Positions 43,405-51,839 of a stretch of 64,000 nucleotides of DNA are shown piece after piece. The position numbers were made by a program, and so were the translations under genes. The notes under the pieces were generated by a model. That model was not told the DNA's origin, did no database searches, and was given only the letters and a program-made list of their open reading frames with translations. Origin of the DNA: Diacronema lutheri (taxonomy: Eukaryota; Haptophyta; Pavlovophyceae; Pavlovales; Pavlovaceae). Location of the stretch: positions 434,001 to 498,000 of the forward strand of contig JAGTXO010000023.1 of assembly GCA_019448385.1 (NCBI GenBank). The letters run 5' to 3'. Each line of letters opens with the position of its first letter. The first letter of the stretch is position 1.

Positions 43405-45963
43405 ATGGCGGCCTCGGCGGGCGCGCAACTCCTCGATCGGTGCGAGGAGGTGCGCCGAACGGCGGCGTTCACGCCAACGTTCGAAGCGCTGCAGGTCGAG
43501 CTGTGCACGAGCGCATACGATCACTTCGCTGAGTCTGGGCCCGACCCTGAGCTCGAGCTCCGCCTCTGGCGCGCGTGCTTTTACGAGCCGATTGACCAGC
43601 ACCGCAAGCGCCTCCGCCGGCTCGCCGCGCACGCCCACCACCGCGACGCGCTAGCAACAGATGCGCACGCGCTTGAGGCGGCGGAGGCGGAGCTTCGCCG
43701 CCTCTTGATGTTTGGCGACGCTTTTTACTCGCGCCTGCTCGACGTGCTCCGCGCGCACGGCGGGGTTGGCGCGAGCGCTCGCACAGAGCACGAGCGCGCA
43801 GACGGCGGCAGCGGCGGCGACGGTGCGCGGCTGCTCGCGCAGCAGCGCTGCCTAATCTGCCTGGGAGATCTGTCGCGCTACGCTGCGATGCACGTCGAAC
43901 GGCGTGCACACCCGGACTGGTCGGCCGCGCGCGCGCGCTACGCGCAAGCGGCCGCAGTTGCGCCGCACGTCGGCTCCGCCTTCAACCAGCTTGCTGTGAT
44001 CGAGGCCTACGAGCGGAGCGCGCTGCTCTCGCCGGCATCGAGCGGCAATCCGACGGGGGCGCTCATCGCGAGCGTCGGCTCCTCCGCCCGCCCTGCGAGC
44101 GGCGGCACGCCGTCGGTAGCTGTGGCGGCCCTCTCCCATCTCCTCTCAAGTGCTTGGCTCTACTGCCGCGCGATCGCGTGCGCGCGCCCCTTCGAGACGG
44201 CGGCGACCAACCTGGCACAGCTGCTCGCCAAGCAGGACGAGGGTCTCGTGCTCAGCCGCGCGCTGCTGCGCGGCGCAGACAACGGCGCGGGCGCGCGTGC
44301 GGCCGCCGCCATTGCCTGGCCCAGCCTCTTTTTGAATGTCTTCCACCGCGTCGTGACGGCGGGCTCGGAAGGCGCTGGCGCAAACGATGCGCGCGCGCTG
44401 CCCACGACGCCCGCGCGCCGAGCAGGCGTGGGCGAATCTGCGCGTCGGTGTGAGGGCGACGAGCTCTCACTGCGAGTTCTCTTCGCCGCGCTTTCCGTCG
44501 CGCTCCGTCACGCCGCCGCGGCCGAGATCGCCTTGCGTGAGGCCGAGGCGGAGGCGGAGGCGGCGCCTACCGCGGATGGGCGCGCGACGCGCTCCGTGCC
44601 GGCGCCCGTCGCGCATCGGGTCGGCGACGGCCGCTGCCTTTGGCGCACAGCGCGCGAGCGCGCGGCGCGCGTGGGGCACCTCGAGGTGGCGTCGGCGCGG
44701 CGCGCGCTCTTCTGCTGCGCGTTCGCCGTGTGGAGGGCCGAGCGCGGCGTGGAGGGCGCGCGCACGCGCTCGCCGCTGGCCGCGCTCGGCGGTGGGTCGA
44801 CACTTGCGATCGAGGCGAGCATCGAGTGGTGTGCGCGCGTCTTGGCTGCGTTGGTCGAGTGGCTCCTATGGGCGCCCGAGGCGCTCGAGGCGGAGGGCGA
44901 CGCGGCAGTGGCGCGCGCACAGGCCGCGCGGCTGCCTGATCACGGCGCACGCACTGCCTGCGATGCTTGCGCCCCCTTGCCACCCGCCCGCTCGCCACCC
45001 GCCCGCTCACCACCCGGCGCGTTGCCGACGAGCGCCGCCGCCGAGCTGGCCTCGTGCGCGGCGTCGGGCGAGACGTACAGCGCAGGCGAGCACGCAGCGC
45101 GGCTCGGACTGCTCCGCCTGCTCCTCCACTTCTTGTGCGCGCGTCCGCACGACGCGCGCAATCCTGCCGAGAGGGCTTCGGGCGGCGGTGGTGGCGATGG
45201 GGACGCGGAGGGCAGCCCAGACGTCGATGGCAGCCCAGACGTTGCTGGCAGCCCAGACGTCGCTGGCACAGCCGACATGGCCGACAGCGCGCCGTGCGCT
45301 GGTGAGTGCTCGTCGCAGGCGACGCCGACGCCCCCGCAGGGCGCAGCCGCGTTGGAAGCCGCGCGTGCCGTCGCGCACGCACATGACGCGGCGAGCTCGG
45401 AGCGTGGGCGGCCGGGCGCAAGCAGCGCGCGCGGCGCGCGCGGCGCGCGCGGCGCGCACCCGCATGGGTGCGGCGGTGTGGCAGCGATGGGTAGCCCGTC
45501 GCCGCTGCGCCTCGCGCGCACGCGCCTCACGGTCATCCCGCGCACGGCCGCGCGGGAGCTGGCAGCTGCGCTGCGCGCCGCCGCCGCCGCGCCACCCGCG
45601 GCCGACGCTGCCCGCGCCGACGAGGCTGCGGTTACGCAGCGCGAGCTCGCGTGGCGCGTGGCGGGTGGAGGCGAGCTCGCCGCCGACGTGCGCACGAGCT
45701 CGGACGACGCGGCCGCGTGCTTCAGCCCGCTCGACCTCTTCGTGTGCGGTCGCCGCGCCCCCGACGCCGACGCCGACGGCGTGGTCGCCGCGCGCTCGGC
45801 CTCTGCGCGGCGCCGCGCGCCGCGCGCGCCTGAGCGGCTCGAGCTGAGCGTGCGCGCGCTCGCGCTGCACGTGGCGAGTGCACTCGACGCCCTGCACCCG
45901 CCCTTGGCGAGCGCGCGCGCCGAAGCGGTCGCGCAGCCCGTCGCCACTTCCGCTCGCGCGTGA
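43405..45963 (+). CDS. SMG7/EST1-like nonsense-mediated decay factor
   Basis: Single open frame, 852 aa from the ATG in CAAAATGGCGGCC. The N-terminal half has the EST1/SMG 14-3-3-like helical layout: LWRACFYEPIDQHRKRLRR, QRCLICLGDLSRYAAMH, AARARYAQAAAVAPHVGSAF, NQLAVIEAYE, and the second EST1-type block 'SAWLYCRAIACARPFETAA', then TNLAQLL. SMG5/6/7 proteins bind phosphorylated UPF1 and trigger decay of transcripts with premature stops. Whether this is SMG7 or SMG5 cannot be settled; no PIN domain is seen. The C-terminal part is Ala/Ser/Pro-rich with an 18-bp repeat. A further open frame starts at its 3' end (next entry). Confidence 0.75.
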   Translation: MAASAGAQLLDRCEEVRRTAAFTPTFEALQVELCTSAYDHFAESGPDPELELRLWRACFYEPIDQHRKRLRRLAAHAHHRDALATDAHALEAAEAELRRLLMFGDAFYSRLLDVLRAHGGVGASARTEHERADGGSGGDGARLLAQQRCLICLGDLSRYAAMHVERRAHPDWSAARARYAQAAAVAPHVGSAFNQLAVIEAYERSALLSPASSGNPTGALIASVGSSARPASGGTPSVAVAALSHLLSSAWLYCRAIACARPFETAATNLAQLLAKQDEGLVLSRALLRGADNGAGARAAAAIAWPSLFLNVFHRVVTAGSEGAGANDARALPTTPARRAGVGESARRCEGDELSLRVLFAALSVALRHAAAAEIALREAEAEAEAAPTADGRATRSVPAPVAHRVGDGRCLWRTARERAARVGHLEVASARRALFCCAFAVWRAERGVEGARTRSPLAALGGGSTLAIEASIEWCARVLAALVEWLLWAPEALEAEGDAAVARAQAARLPDHGARTACDACAPLPPARSPPARSPPGALPTSAAAELASCAASGETYSAGEHAARLGLLRLLLHFLCARPHDARNPAERASGGGGGDGDAEGSPDVDGSPDVAGSPDVAGTADMADSAPCAGECSSQATPTPPQGAAALEAARAVAHAHDAASSERGRPGASSARGARGARGAHPHGCGGVAAMGSPSPLRLARTRLTVIPRTAARELAAALRAAAAAPPAADAARADEAAVTQRELAWRVAGGGELAADVRTSSDDAAACFSPLDLFVCGRRAPDADADGVVAARSASARRRAPRAPERLELSVRALALHVASALDALHPPLASARAEAVAQPVATSARA
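45211..45264 (+). repeat. 18-bp tandem repeat in SMG7-like CDS
   Basis: Three copies of GGCAGCCCAGACGTCGAT-like units encode GSPDVD, GSPDVA, GSPDVA. Confidence 0.9.
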
Positions 45964-46039
45964 GGAGCCGTTGGGTGGCGTCGCGGCACTTGTCAACGAT
46001 GGCCCGCATGTGGCGGGTGCGGAGTCGTGCGCGCATGAC

Positions 46040-47608
46040 ATGGCGGTGGAGGTGGGCGCGGCGGGCGCTGGCGCGAGTTCGCGCGCGGGGCGGGATGGGC
46101 GCGGCGCAGACGACGTGCTGCTCGACCTCCACGCGGACGGGGTGGCGGGGGTGGACGTGTACGGGTCGTGCGCGCCGGGCGCTCGCGCGAACGGCTGCGC
46201 CGTGTGGACGGGCGCGGGCGCGCCGCAGCAGGGCAGCGCGGCCTGCGTGGATCCGTCGTCGCACCGGCTAAGCAAGCCTGCCGCACCGATCGCCTCCACG
46301 CGCCCGTCCGCCGCAGCGCAGTTGCCGCCTGCGCCTGCGCCAGCACGCGCGCCAGCGGCCGTCGCGACGTCAGCGCAGCGCGCGCAGCAGCCAGCGCACG
46401 CGCACAGCCTGCCCCTCACGCGCACGGGCATGCTGCGCTCACTTGCACCTGCACGGTTCGCGCCGGCCACCACCTTCCGCCAGCCGCCACCCCGTCCTGC
46501 CGCCGCCGTCGGCGCGGCCGATCGGCGTGCGCGTGCGGCCGGCCCCTGCCACACAAACGGACCGTCGCTCGTACGGCCGTCCATTGGCGCGCATGGCGCA
46601 GCGCCCGAAAAGTCGGCTGGCGAAGTGCCCGCTCGCACGACGCCCGCGTGCGTACCGGAGGCATCACCGTCGCTGCCCGCGCCGCCCGCCGTCGGCGGTC
46701 CGTCCCTGTGGCTCGCCGCTCGACTCGAACGATGGGCGACAGCTGCGCAAGCGCAGGAGCTGAGTGCGAGCGCCGTCAGCGCGAAAAGGCGGCAGTGCAT
46801 CGCGGCCGCGGGCGCACGCGCCGCGCTCGACGGCGGTGCGCATGCTGGCGCCGCCGCGCTGCCGCACGACGAGCCAGGGCGGCCGCCGGCGCAACTCCAG
46901 CTCGACGGCGTGGGCAGCGCGCCGGCGCGCGCTCCCGTGGTCGCCTCGGGCCGCGAGAGCCTGCCTGGCCCCGCTGGCGGCTGCGCGGGCGCCGCGCCCG
47001 CGCCGGCGCGCAAGCGGCCAGCCGCACTCGTGTCGTCGGCCGCGTGCGCGGCCGAGCTGGCCAAGCGGCCGTGCGTCGACGTGGTGCGGCCGGCGGCGGC
47101 GACGTCCGCGGCGTGCCCGCTGCTGCAGATGCGCGCGCTGGAGGCGCACGCCGCACCAGCGCGCGCGCACGCGCCGCACGGCAGCATGAGCCCATGTGCT
47201 CTTACCGCCTCTGCGGCTGCCGCTGGCGATAGTCTGTGGCGAGCTGATGGTGCGCGGGAGAGCCGCGTGGCCTACGCGCAAGGGCAGAATGGGGGCACGC
47301 CTTCATTGCCGCTGCTGCTGGCGCCGCTGGCGCCGTCCATGCCGGCAGCGGTCAACGCCGACGCGCTCGCTCCTCTCGCAGAGGCGAGGCCGGGGGCTGA
47401 GCGCGACCTCGTTGCGCGCGTGGGCGCGAGCGCGCTCAGCCGATGGCCGAGCCACGGCAGCGCTTCGTCTGCGCTCACAGCCGCGGCGCGCAGCGCAGCG
47501 GATGCGCGCGCGCGTGCGCGTCAAGCAGGCGCGGAGGCCCTGTCCGCTCCGCCGCCTGCCATGCGCGTGCGAACGACGAACCCTTTTGTGCGGCCACAGC
47601 AGCACTAA
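46040..47608 (+). CDS. Low-complexity ORF: possible C-terminal part of the SMG7-like gene or a separate gene
   Basis: An open frame in a different phase from SMG7 overlaps its end (open from at least 45878) and runs to 47608. Its first ATG is at 46040, giving 522 aa. It is Ala/Pro-rich with sensible patches (ADDVLLDLHADGVAGVDVYG, LSASAVSAKRRQC, ARKRPAALVSSAACAAELAK) and ends in RTTNPFVRPQQH. SMG7 proteins usually have a long disordered C-terminus, so a splice such as donor 45856 (GTGCGC, phase 0) to an acceptor at 45965 or later would join the two. The available acceptor (GTGAG) is not the CAG used elsewhere. No independent family match. Confidence 0.4.
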   Translation: MAVEVGAAGAGASSRAGRDGRGADDVLLDLHADGVAGVDVYGSCAPGARANGCAVWTGAGAPQQGSAACVDPSSHRLSKPAAPIASTRPSAAAQLPPAPAPARAPAAVATSAQRAQQPAHAHSLPLTRTGMLRSLAPARFAPATTFRQPPPRPAAAVGAADRRARAAGPCHTNGPSLVRPSIGAHGAAPEKSAGEVPARTTPACVPEASPSLPAPPAVGGPSLWLAARLERWATAAQAQELSASAVSAKRRQCIAAAGARAALDGGAHAGAAALPHDEPGRPPAQLQLDGVGSAPARAPVVASGRESLPGPAGGCAGAAPAPARKRPAALVSSAACAAELAKRPCVDVVRPAAATSAACPLLQMRALEAHAAPARAHAPHGSMSPCALTASAAAAGDSLWRADGARESRVAYAQGQNGGTPSLPLLLAPLAPSMPAAVNADALAPLAEARPGAERDLVARVGASALSRWPSHGSASSALTAAARSAADARARARQAGAEALSAPPPAMRVRTTNPFVRPQQH

Positions 47609-47649
47609 TCATTACTGTAGCCGTCCTGAAGGCGTTCACCGGACTTGCG

Positions 47650-50142
47650 TCACACGAGCTGTCCGGGCCTGTACTCCGACGCAGCACCCGCTGGCGGCTC
47701 AGCAGGTGCGGTGCGCGAGCCCGTGTGCGCGCTCGCCGAGGCCGGCGACGGTGGCGACCGTGCGGCGGCCGGCGACGGCAGCGGCCGTGCGGCGGCGGCC
47801 GCCGGCGCTTCCTCGTCCGCAGCCTCCGTCGGCGAGTCGGGCTTCGAGACCGAGGGCGAGCTGCTCAGCTCGCGCGCGTCCTGAAACGCCTCGCCCGAGA
47901 GCGGGTCGGCGTACGCGGGCTCGTCCACGCGCCGAGAGCGATGGCTGCGCAGCAAGATGGCGGCGGTCACGTCGCACGTCTCAAAGTGCCCGACAACAGT
48001 CGACGCGCGAATGATCGAGCGCGGCGTCTTCGGGCTGGGCGCGCACGCCCCTGAGTGTGCGCGGTCGCGCATGGCCATCGTCGCTGAGCGGTCGCGCAAA
48101 CTGAGCGGCTTGCGCCGCGCAGCGCCGGGCGTGCCGCGCTCGAGCCCGCCGTCGCCGTCGTCGTCGTGCGTGCCGGCCGCGCCGGCGCGGCGCGGTCGGC
48201 AGGCGGAGGCGAGGCAATGCTTGAGCATGTCGCGCGTGTCGAAAAGCACTTGCCTCGGGCTCACCACCTCGAGCAGGATCGAGTCAAAGCGGCGGAGGCG
48301 CCTGTTCTCCCGCACGAGCTGCGACGGGCCCACAAAGTCGCGATGCGAGAAGACGTGCGCGTGGAGGCACGCGGCGACGAGCATCTCGATGCACAGGAGG
48401 TAGTTGTTGAGCGCGTTCGAGATGTTGCGCACGCCCCACTGCTCCGTGCTGTGGATCAGGCCCGTGTGCACGGCGACAGAGATGGCGATCGACTGCCAGA
48501 AGGTGAAGAAGACGATCAGCTTGACGCTCAAGAACTTTCCGAGCGGCCGGATGGGCGCGAGGTCGTCGTGCAGCACGTGATAGAAGAGGAGGAGCGCATA
48601 CAGCGCGAGCATCTGCGACAAGTTGATCGCGATCGTCATGTACACGAAGGGCTGGCGCAGCGAGAAGGGGCGCGAATGGTGCCCCCAGTGCGCGTGTAGC
48701 GCCGCCTCTGCGATCGAGCAAAATGTCTTCACTGAGACGAATTGAAGCGTGCCATAGCTACGCACACCGCACGGGCCGCACGCGAGCAGCGCGACGAGCG
48801 GTGGGTAGGCGCCAGGCGCGTGCCCATGTTGCGCGCGCGCCGCGCGAACCGCGCGCGCGGCGCACGGGCGGGCGCGCGCTCGCTCGCGCGTGCGCGCGAA
48901 CACGCACCGGCAGAAGAGCATAAAAGGCTCGCCCATCTTGGGCGCGCGCAGCACGTGGCGTAGGCCAAAGAGATGCTGCTGCTGCGGCTTGCTCGCGAGC
49001 ACTCGACTGAGGCTGTGCGGCCCGTCGGCGCCAAAGCACGCCTGCAAAAAGTTGAAGAATGTGTGTATCACAAACGCCTCGTAAATGTGGCGGACGGCGT
49101 CGACGTAGTCAGTCCAGCCGTGGTGCGCCGAGTTGGCGAAGCGGAGCGAGATCCAGCACGCCGTCGCGAAGACGGGCACAATGAAGAGGATGCGCACGAC
49201 GTAAGTCTGCAGCTCGGGCGAGTGCACGTTGCGCAGGTGCTGCACAATCTCGAGCATCGAGATCGACGTCGCGAGGACGGAGATAGCGCCTGCGGAAAGC
49301 GATGCGCTCAGGTGCAGGTCGGAGGTGGCGCGTGAGATCCAGATTGCCCATAAGCACACGCCCGCGACTGCGAGCACGAGCAGCTGGAAGGCGAGCAGGC
49401 CGAGACGCGCGAACGGCGAATCTTGGTTTGTCGCAAAGTAGTCGAGGATCACGCGGCCGAGCACGGCGGTGCGGCGGCGCGCGTACCGGCCGAGGTCGCC
49501 AACCTGGTCGGCGATGCGCCACGCTCTCGCCTCCGCGCAGTGCTCAAAGTAGCCTTGCAGCCCCGCGTAGAGCCGGTTGGCCACGCGCAGCTCGTCGAAC
49601 GTGAGGCATGTCGTCGCCGCGCCGACGGGCGGCAGCTCACCGTCGAGCCACGGCGCGCCGTCGTCGCCATACCAGCGCACGGCAAAGCGTAGCCCGTCCG
49701 CCTCCGCGCAGAAGAGCACGGAGAAGGGCACGTCCGCCTGCTGCGCAAGCGCGGCCGATTCGTCAGCCGCGGCGACGCGCGGCGCAGGCCTGCTGTTCCG
49801 CGTTGACGTCGTGAGCGAGAGGTGGTCGACGCGGCCGATGCGAAACTCGCCAGTGTCATTTGGCGCAGGCACCTCGGCCACGAGCTCGCCGAGCAACTCG
49901 CACGCGGATGAACGGTGCTCGTCGCAAAAGCAGATCGGCCGCCGCCGGTCGGTCATGTCCATATCGAGCTTGTTCCCGACGCGCGCGTGCAGCGCCTGCA
50001 TGGCGTCGAGGTGCATAGCGCCTAACACCTTGAAGCCGACGTCCAACGTGGGCGCCATCTCGCATCCCAACACCCGGCATGCCCGCCGGACGCGCTCAGA
50101 CGAATCCGAGCGTGTCCGCCGCGTCGCTACGTCTCTCTCCAT
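47650..50142 (-). CDS. TMEM184 / organic solute transporter-alpha family membrane protein
   Basis: Exons 50142-48908 and 48757-47650 give 780 aa; the intron (150 bp, GTGCGT...GTAG) is phase 2 and has no stop in frame. The core has seven membrane segments with family landmarks: LEIVQHLRNVHSPELQTYVV, ILFIVPVFATACWISLRF, DAVRHIYEAFVIHTFFNFL, then across the splice FMLFCRYGTLQFVSVKTFC, and KLIVFFTFWQSIAI. An N-terminal domain of about 230 residues (DRRRPICFCDEHRSS, GLRFAVRWYGDDG) precedes the membrane core and is unassigned. The C-terminus is cytosolic-type low complexity. The family includes Ost-alpha transporters and endosomal/vacuolar TMEM184 proteins; the substrate is unknown. Confidence 0.87.
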   Translation of the reverse strand: MERDVATRRTRSDSSERVRRACRVLGCEMAPTLDVGFKVLGAMHLDAMQALHARVGNKLDMDMTDRRRPICFCDEHRSSACELLGELVAEVPAPNDTGEFRIGRVDHLSLTTSTRNSRPAPRVAAADESAALAQQADVPFSVLFCAEADGLRFAVRWYGDDGAPWLDGELPPVGAATTCLTFDELRVANRLYAGLQGYFEHCAEARAWRIADQVGDLGRYARRRTAVLGRVILDYFATNQDSPFARLGLLAFQLLVLAVAGVCLWAIWISRATSDLHLSASLSAGAISVLATSISMLEIVQHLRNVHSPELQTYVVRILFIVPVFATACWISLRFANSAHHGWTDYVDAVRHIYEAFVIHTFFNFLQACFGADGPHSLSRVLASKPQQQHLFGLRHVLRAPKMGEPFMLFCRCVFARTRERARARPCAARAVRAARAQHGHAPGAYPPLVALLACGPCGVRSYGTLQFVSVKTFCSIAEAALHAHWGHHSRPFSLRQPFVYMTIAINLSQMLALYALLLFYHVLHDDLAPIRPLGKFLSVKLIVFFTFWQSIAISVAVHTGLIHSTEQWGVRNISNALNNYLLCIEMLVAACLHAHVFSHRDFVGPSQLVRENRRLRRFDSILLEVVSPRQVLFDTRDMLKHCLASACRPRRAGAAGTHDDDGDGGLERGTPGAARRKPLSLRDRSATMAMRDRAHSGACAPSPKTPRSIIRASTVVGHFETCDVTAAILLRSHRSRRVDEPAYADPLSGEAFQDARELSSSPSVSKPDSPTEAADEEAPAAAAARPLPSPAAARSPPSPASASAHTGSRTAPAEPPAGAASEYRPGQLV

Positions 50143-50276
50143 CGAACGGTTGATGAGCGCTGCAAACGACCCCGACTGCCCAGTCAGTCACCCCGACTTG
50201 GGGACTTTCTCGCGCAGCGCACGCGGACGCCAGGCCGGCGTGCGTGCGCGCCCTCCACCGCTGCGCTCACGCGAGG

Positions 50277-51839
50277 CTACGACTCGCCGTCGTCGGTGTC
50301 GAAGAGGTCGTCGTAGACGACGGCCTCGCGCTCCGCCGCCTCGCGCGCCGGCGCGGCGCGCGAGTGGCCGGGCGCGAGCAGTTGCTCCGGCTCCGGCGAC
50401 CCGGCGCTGACGCACAGCCGCCCGAGCGCGCGCACCTCGGGCGCGAGCAGCACGACCACCGAGACAGCGGCCACGTCTGACGGCGCGAGGGCGCGGCCGA
50501 CCCGGTTGACGAGCGCCGCTGCGCTCGGCGGGAGCTGAGCGTGAACGACGACGTCTACATCGCCACAGTCGACGCCGCGGCTCACCACGTCGGTGCAGAC
50601 GAGCACGCGCGCCCGCCCGTCGCGCATTCGTTCGAGCGCGCGCTCGCGCACCGCAGGTTCATGCGCCGCGCTCAGCGTAACGACTGGCCAGCCGCGCGTG
50701 CCAATGGCGGCCTCGAGCAGCTCGAGTTCGTCGGGCGCGCTGCTGAAGACGATGGCCTGGCGGAATGGGAAGGCGTCGAGCGCGGCGAGCAGCGCGGTGC
50801 AGCGCGTCCGCGCCGTCGCTATGCTCGCGAGCGCACGGCGACCGCGCGCGCCACGCGCGGCGACGGGCGGGCGCGGCGCGGGGCTGTCGGCGTCGGGCTG
50901 AAGGGCGGGCGCGGCGCCGTCGGCGAGCACGTAGAGGTGGCGGACGCGGCGCGAGTCCAAAGCGCCGAGCTGCTCGCCCTCCGCGCCGTCCTGCCTTGGC
51001 GCGGCGACGAGTGCGACGCCCTTGCCGCCGGCTGTGAGCGCATCCGCACAACCGCGATGGGCGCTCAGATCAAGCTCGCGCGCGCTCGCCACGAGCATGG
51101 CGGGCGGGCGCATGAGCGCGAGCATGGCTCGCGCGAGGGCAGCGGTCGGGCGCGTGGCGAGCGCGACGAGCTGCCGATGCTCGGGCAGCGCGTGCAGCAG
51201 CTGCGGCAGCGCGGCACCGAAGGAGCGGCTGTCAAGCAGCAGGTCGTATTCGTCGAGGATGACGAGGCGCGTGGCGGATGCGTCCAGGTCGGAGTGCGCG
51301 AGGAGGGCGCAAAGGCGGCCGGGCGTCGCGCACGCCGCGTCGCACGCCGCGCCCGCGCGCACGCACTCCGCGTATGGCGTGCCGCCGACCAGGCTCACGC
51401 AGCGCGCGCTCAACCGGCCTGCGGCGAGAATCGACGCGAGAAGGCCGCACGTCTGCAACGCGAGCTCGCGCGAAGGGGCCAGGAGCAGCGCCTGCAGCCG
51501 CGGCGATGCGGCCGCGTTGCGATCGCGTAGCATCTCAGCGGCGAGGACCACCGCCGCCACCGTCTTGCCCGAGCGCGCCGGACCGTGCACGAGCACGTCG
51601 AGCCCGAACCGGCCGCGCGCGACCACGTCGGCTTGCAGCGCGGTCATGCGGCCAAGCCCGGTGGCTTCCACGCCGCGCAGCACGCTGGCTGAGAGATGCA
51701 GGCTGGCGAACGGCTCGCTCGCGCCCGCGACGAGCGCGCGCGCACCCCGCGCCTGAGGCCTTGGGCTCTCTGCCAAGGCCTCCGACATCGCCGACCCACG
51801 GCCTGCACGGGGGAGTTTCGCGCCCTTCGATCGCGCCAT
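50277..51839 (-). CDS. DDX20/Gemin3-like DEAD-box helicase with degenerate motifs
   Basis: Single exon, 520 aa from the ATG at 51839 (a second ATG is at 51788). The N-terminal block FASLHLSASVLRGVEATGLG and GRFGLDVLVHGPARSGKT align closely with DDX20. Motifs: Walker A GPARSGKT (86-93), Ia APSRELALQ, GG GGTPY, Ib ATPGRL, II DEYD (196-199, instead of DEAD), III ATR (instead of SAT), V CTDVVSRGVD, VI NRVGRALA (instead of HRxGRxxR). DDX20 works in the SMN complex that assembles snRNPs. The changed motifs II, III and VI suggest reduced ATP hydrolysis or unwinding. Its start codon overlaps that of the divergent oxygenase gene. Confidence 0.82.
   Translation of the reverse strand: MARSKGAKLPRAGRGSAMSEALAESPRPQARGARALVAGASEPFASLHLSASVLRGVEATGLGRMTALQADVVARGRFGLDVLVHGPARSGKTVAAVVLAAEMLRDRNAAASPRLQALLLAPSRELALQTCGLLASILAAGRLSARCVSLVGGTPYAECVRAGAACDAACATPGRLCALLAHSDLDASATRLVILDEYDLLLDSRSFGAALPQLLHALPEHRQLVALATRPTAALARAMLALMRPPAMLVASARELDLSAHRGCADALTAGGKGVALVAAPRQDGAEGEQLGALDSRRVRHLYVLADGAAPALQPDADSPAPRPPVAARGARGRRALASIATARTRCTALLAALDAFPFRQAIVFSSAPDELELLEAAIGTRGWPVVTLSAAHEPAVRERALERMRDGRARVLVCTDVVSRGVDCGDVDVVVHAQLPPSAAALVNRVGRALAPSDVAAVSVVVLLAPEVRALGRLCVSAGSPEPEQLLAPGHSRAAPAREAAEREAVVYDDLFDTDDGES

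Noticed and set aside
45007-47187. 726-residue minus-strand open frame crossing SMG7 and the downstream ORF
   Set aside because: Cys/Ala/Arg-rich shadow with no motif; the SMG7 landmarks are on the plus strand.
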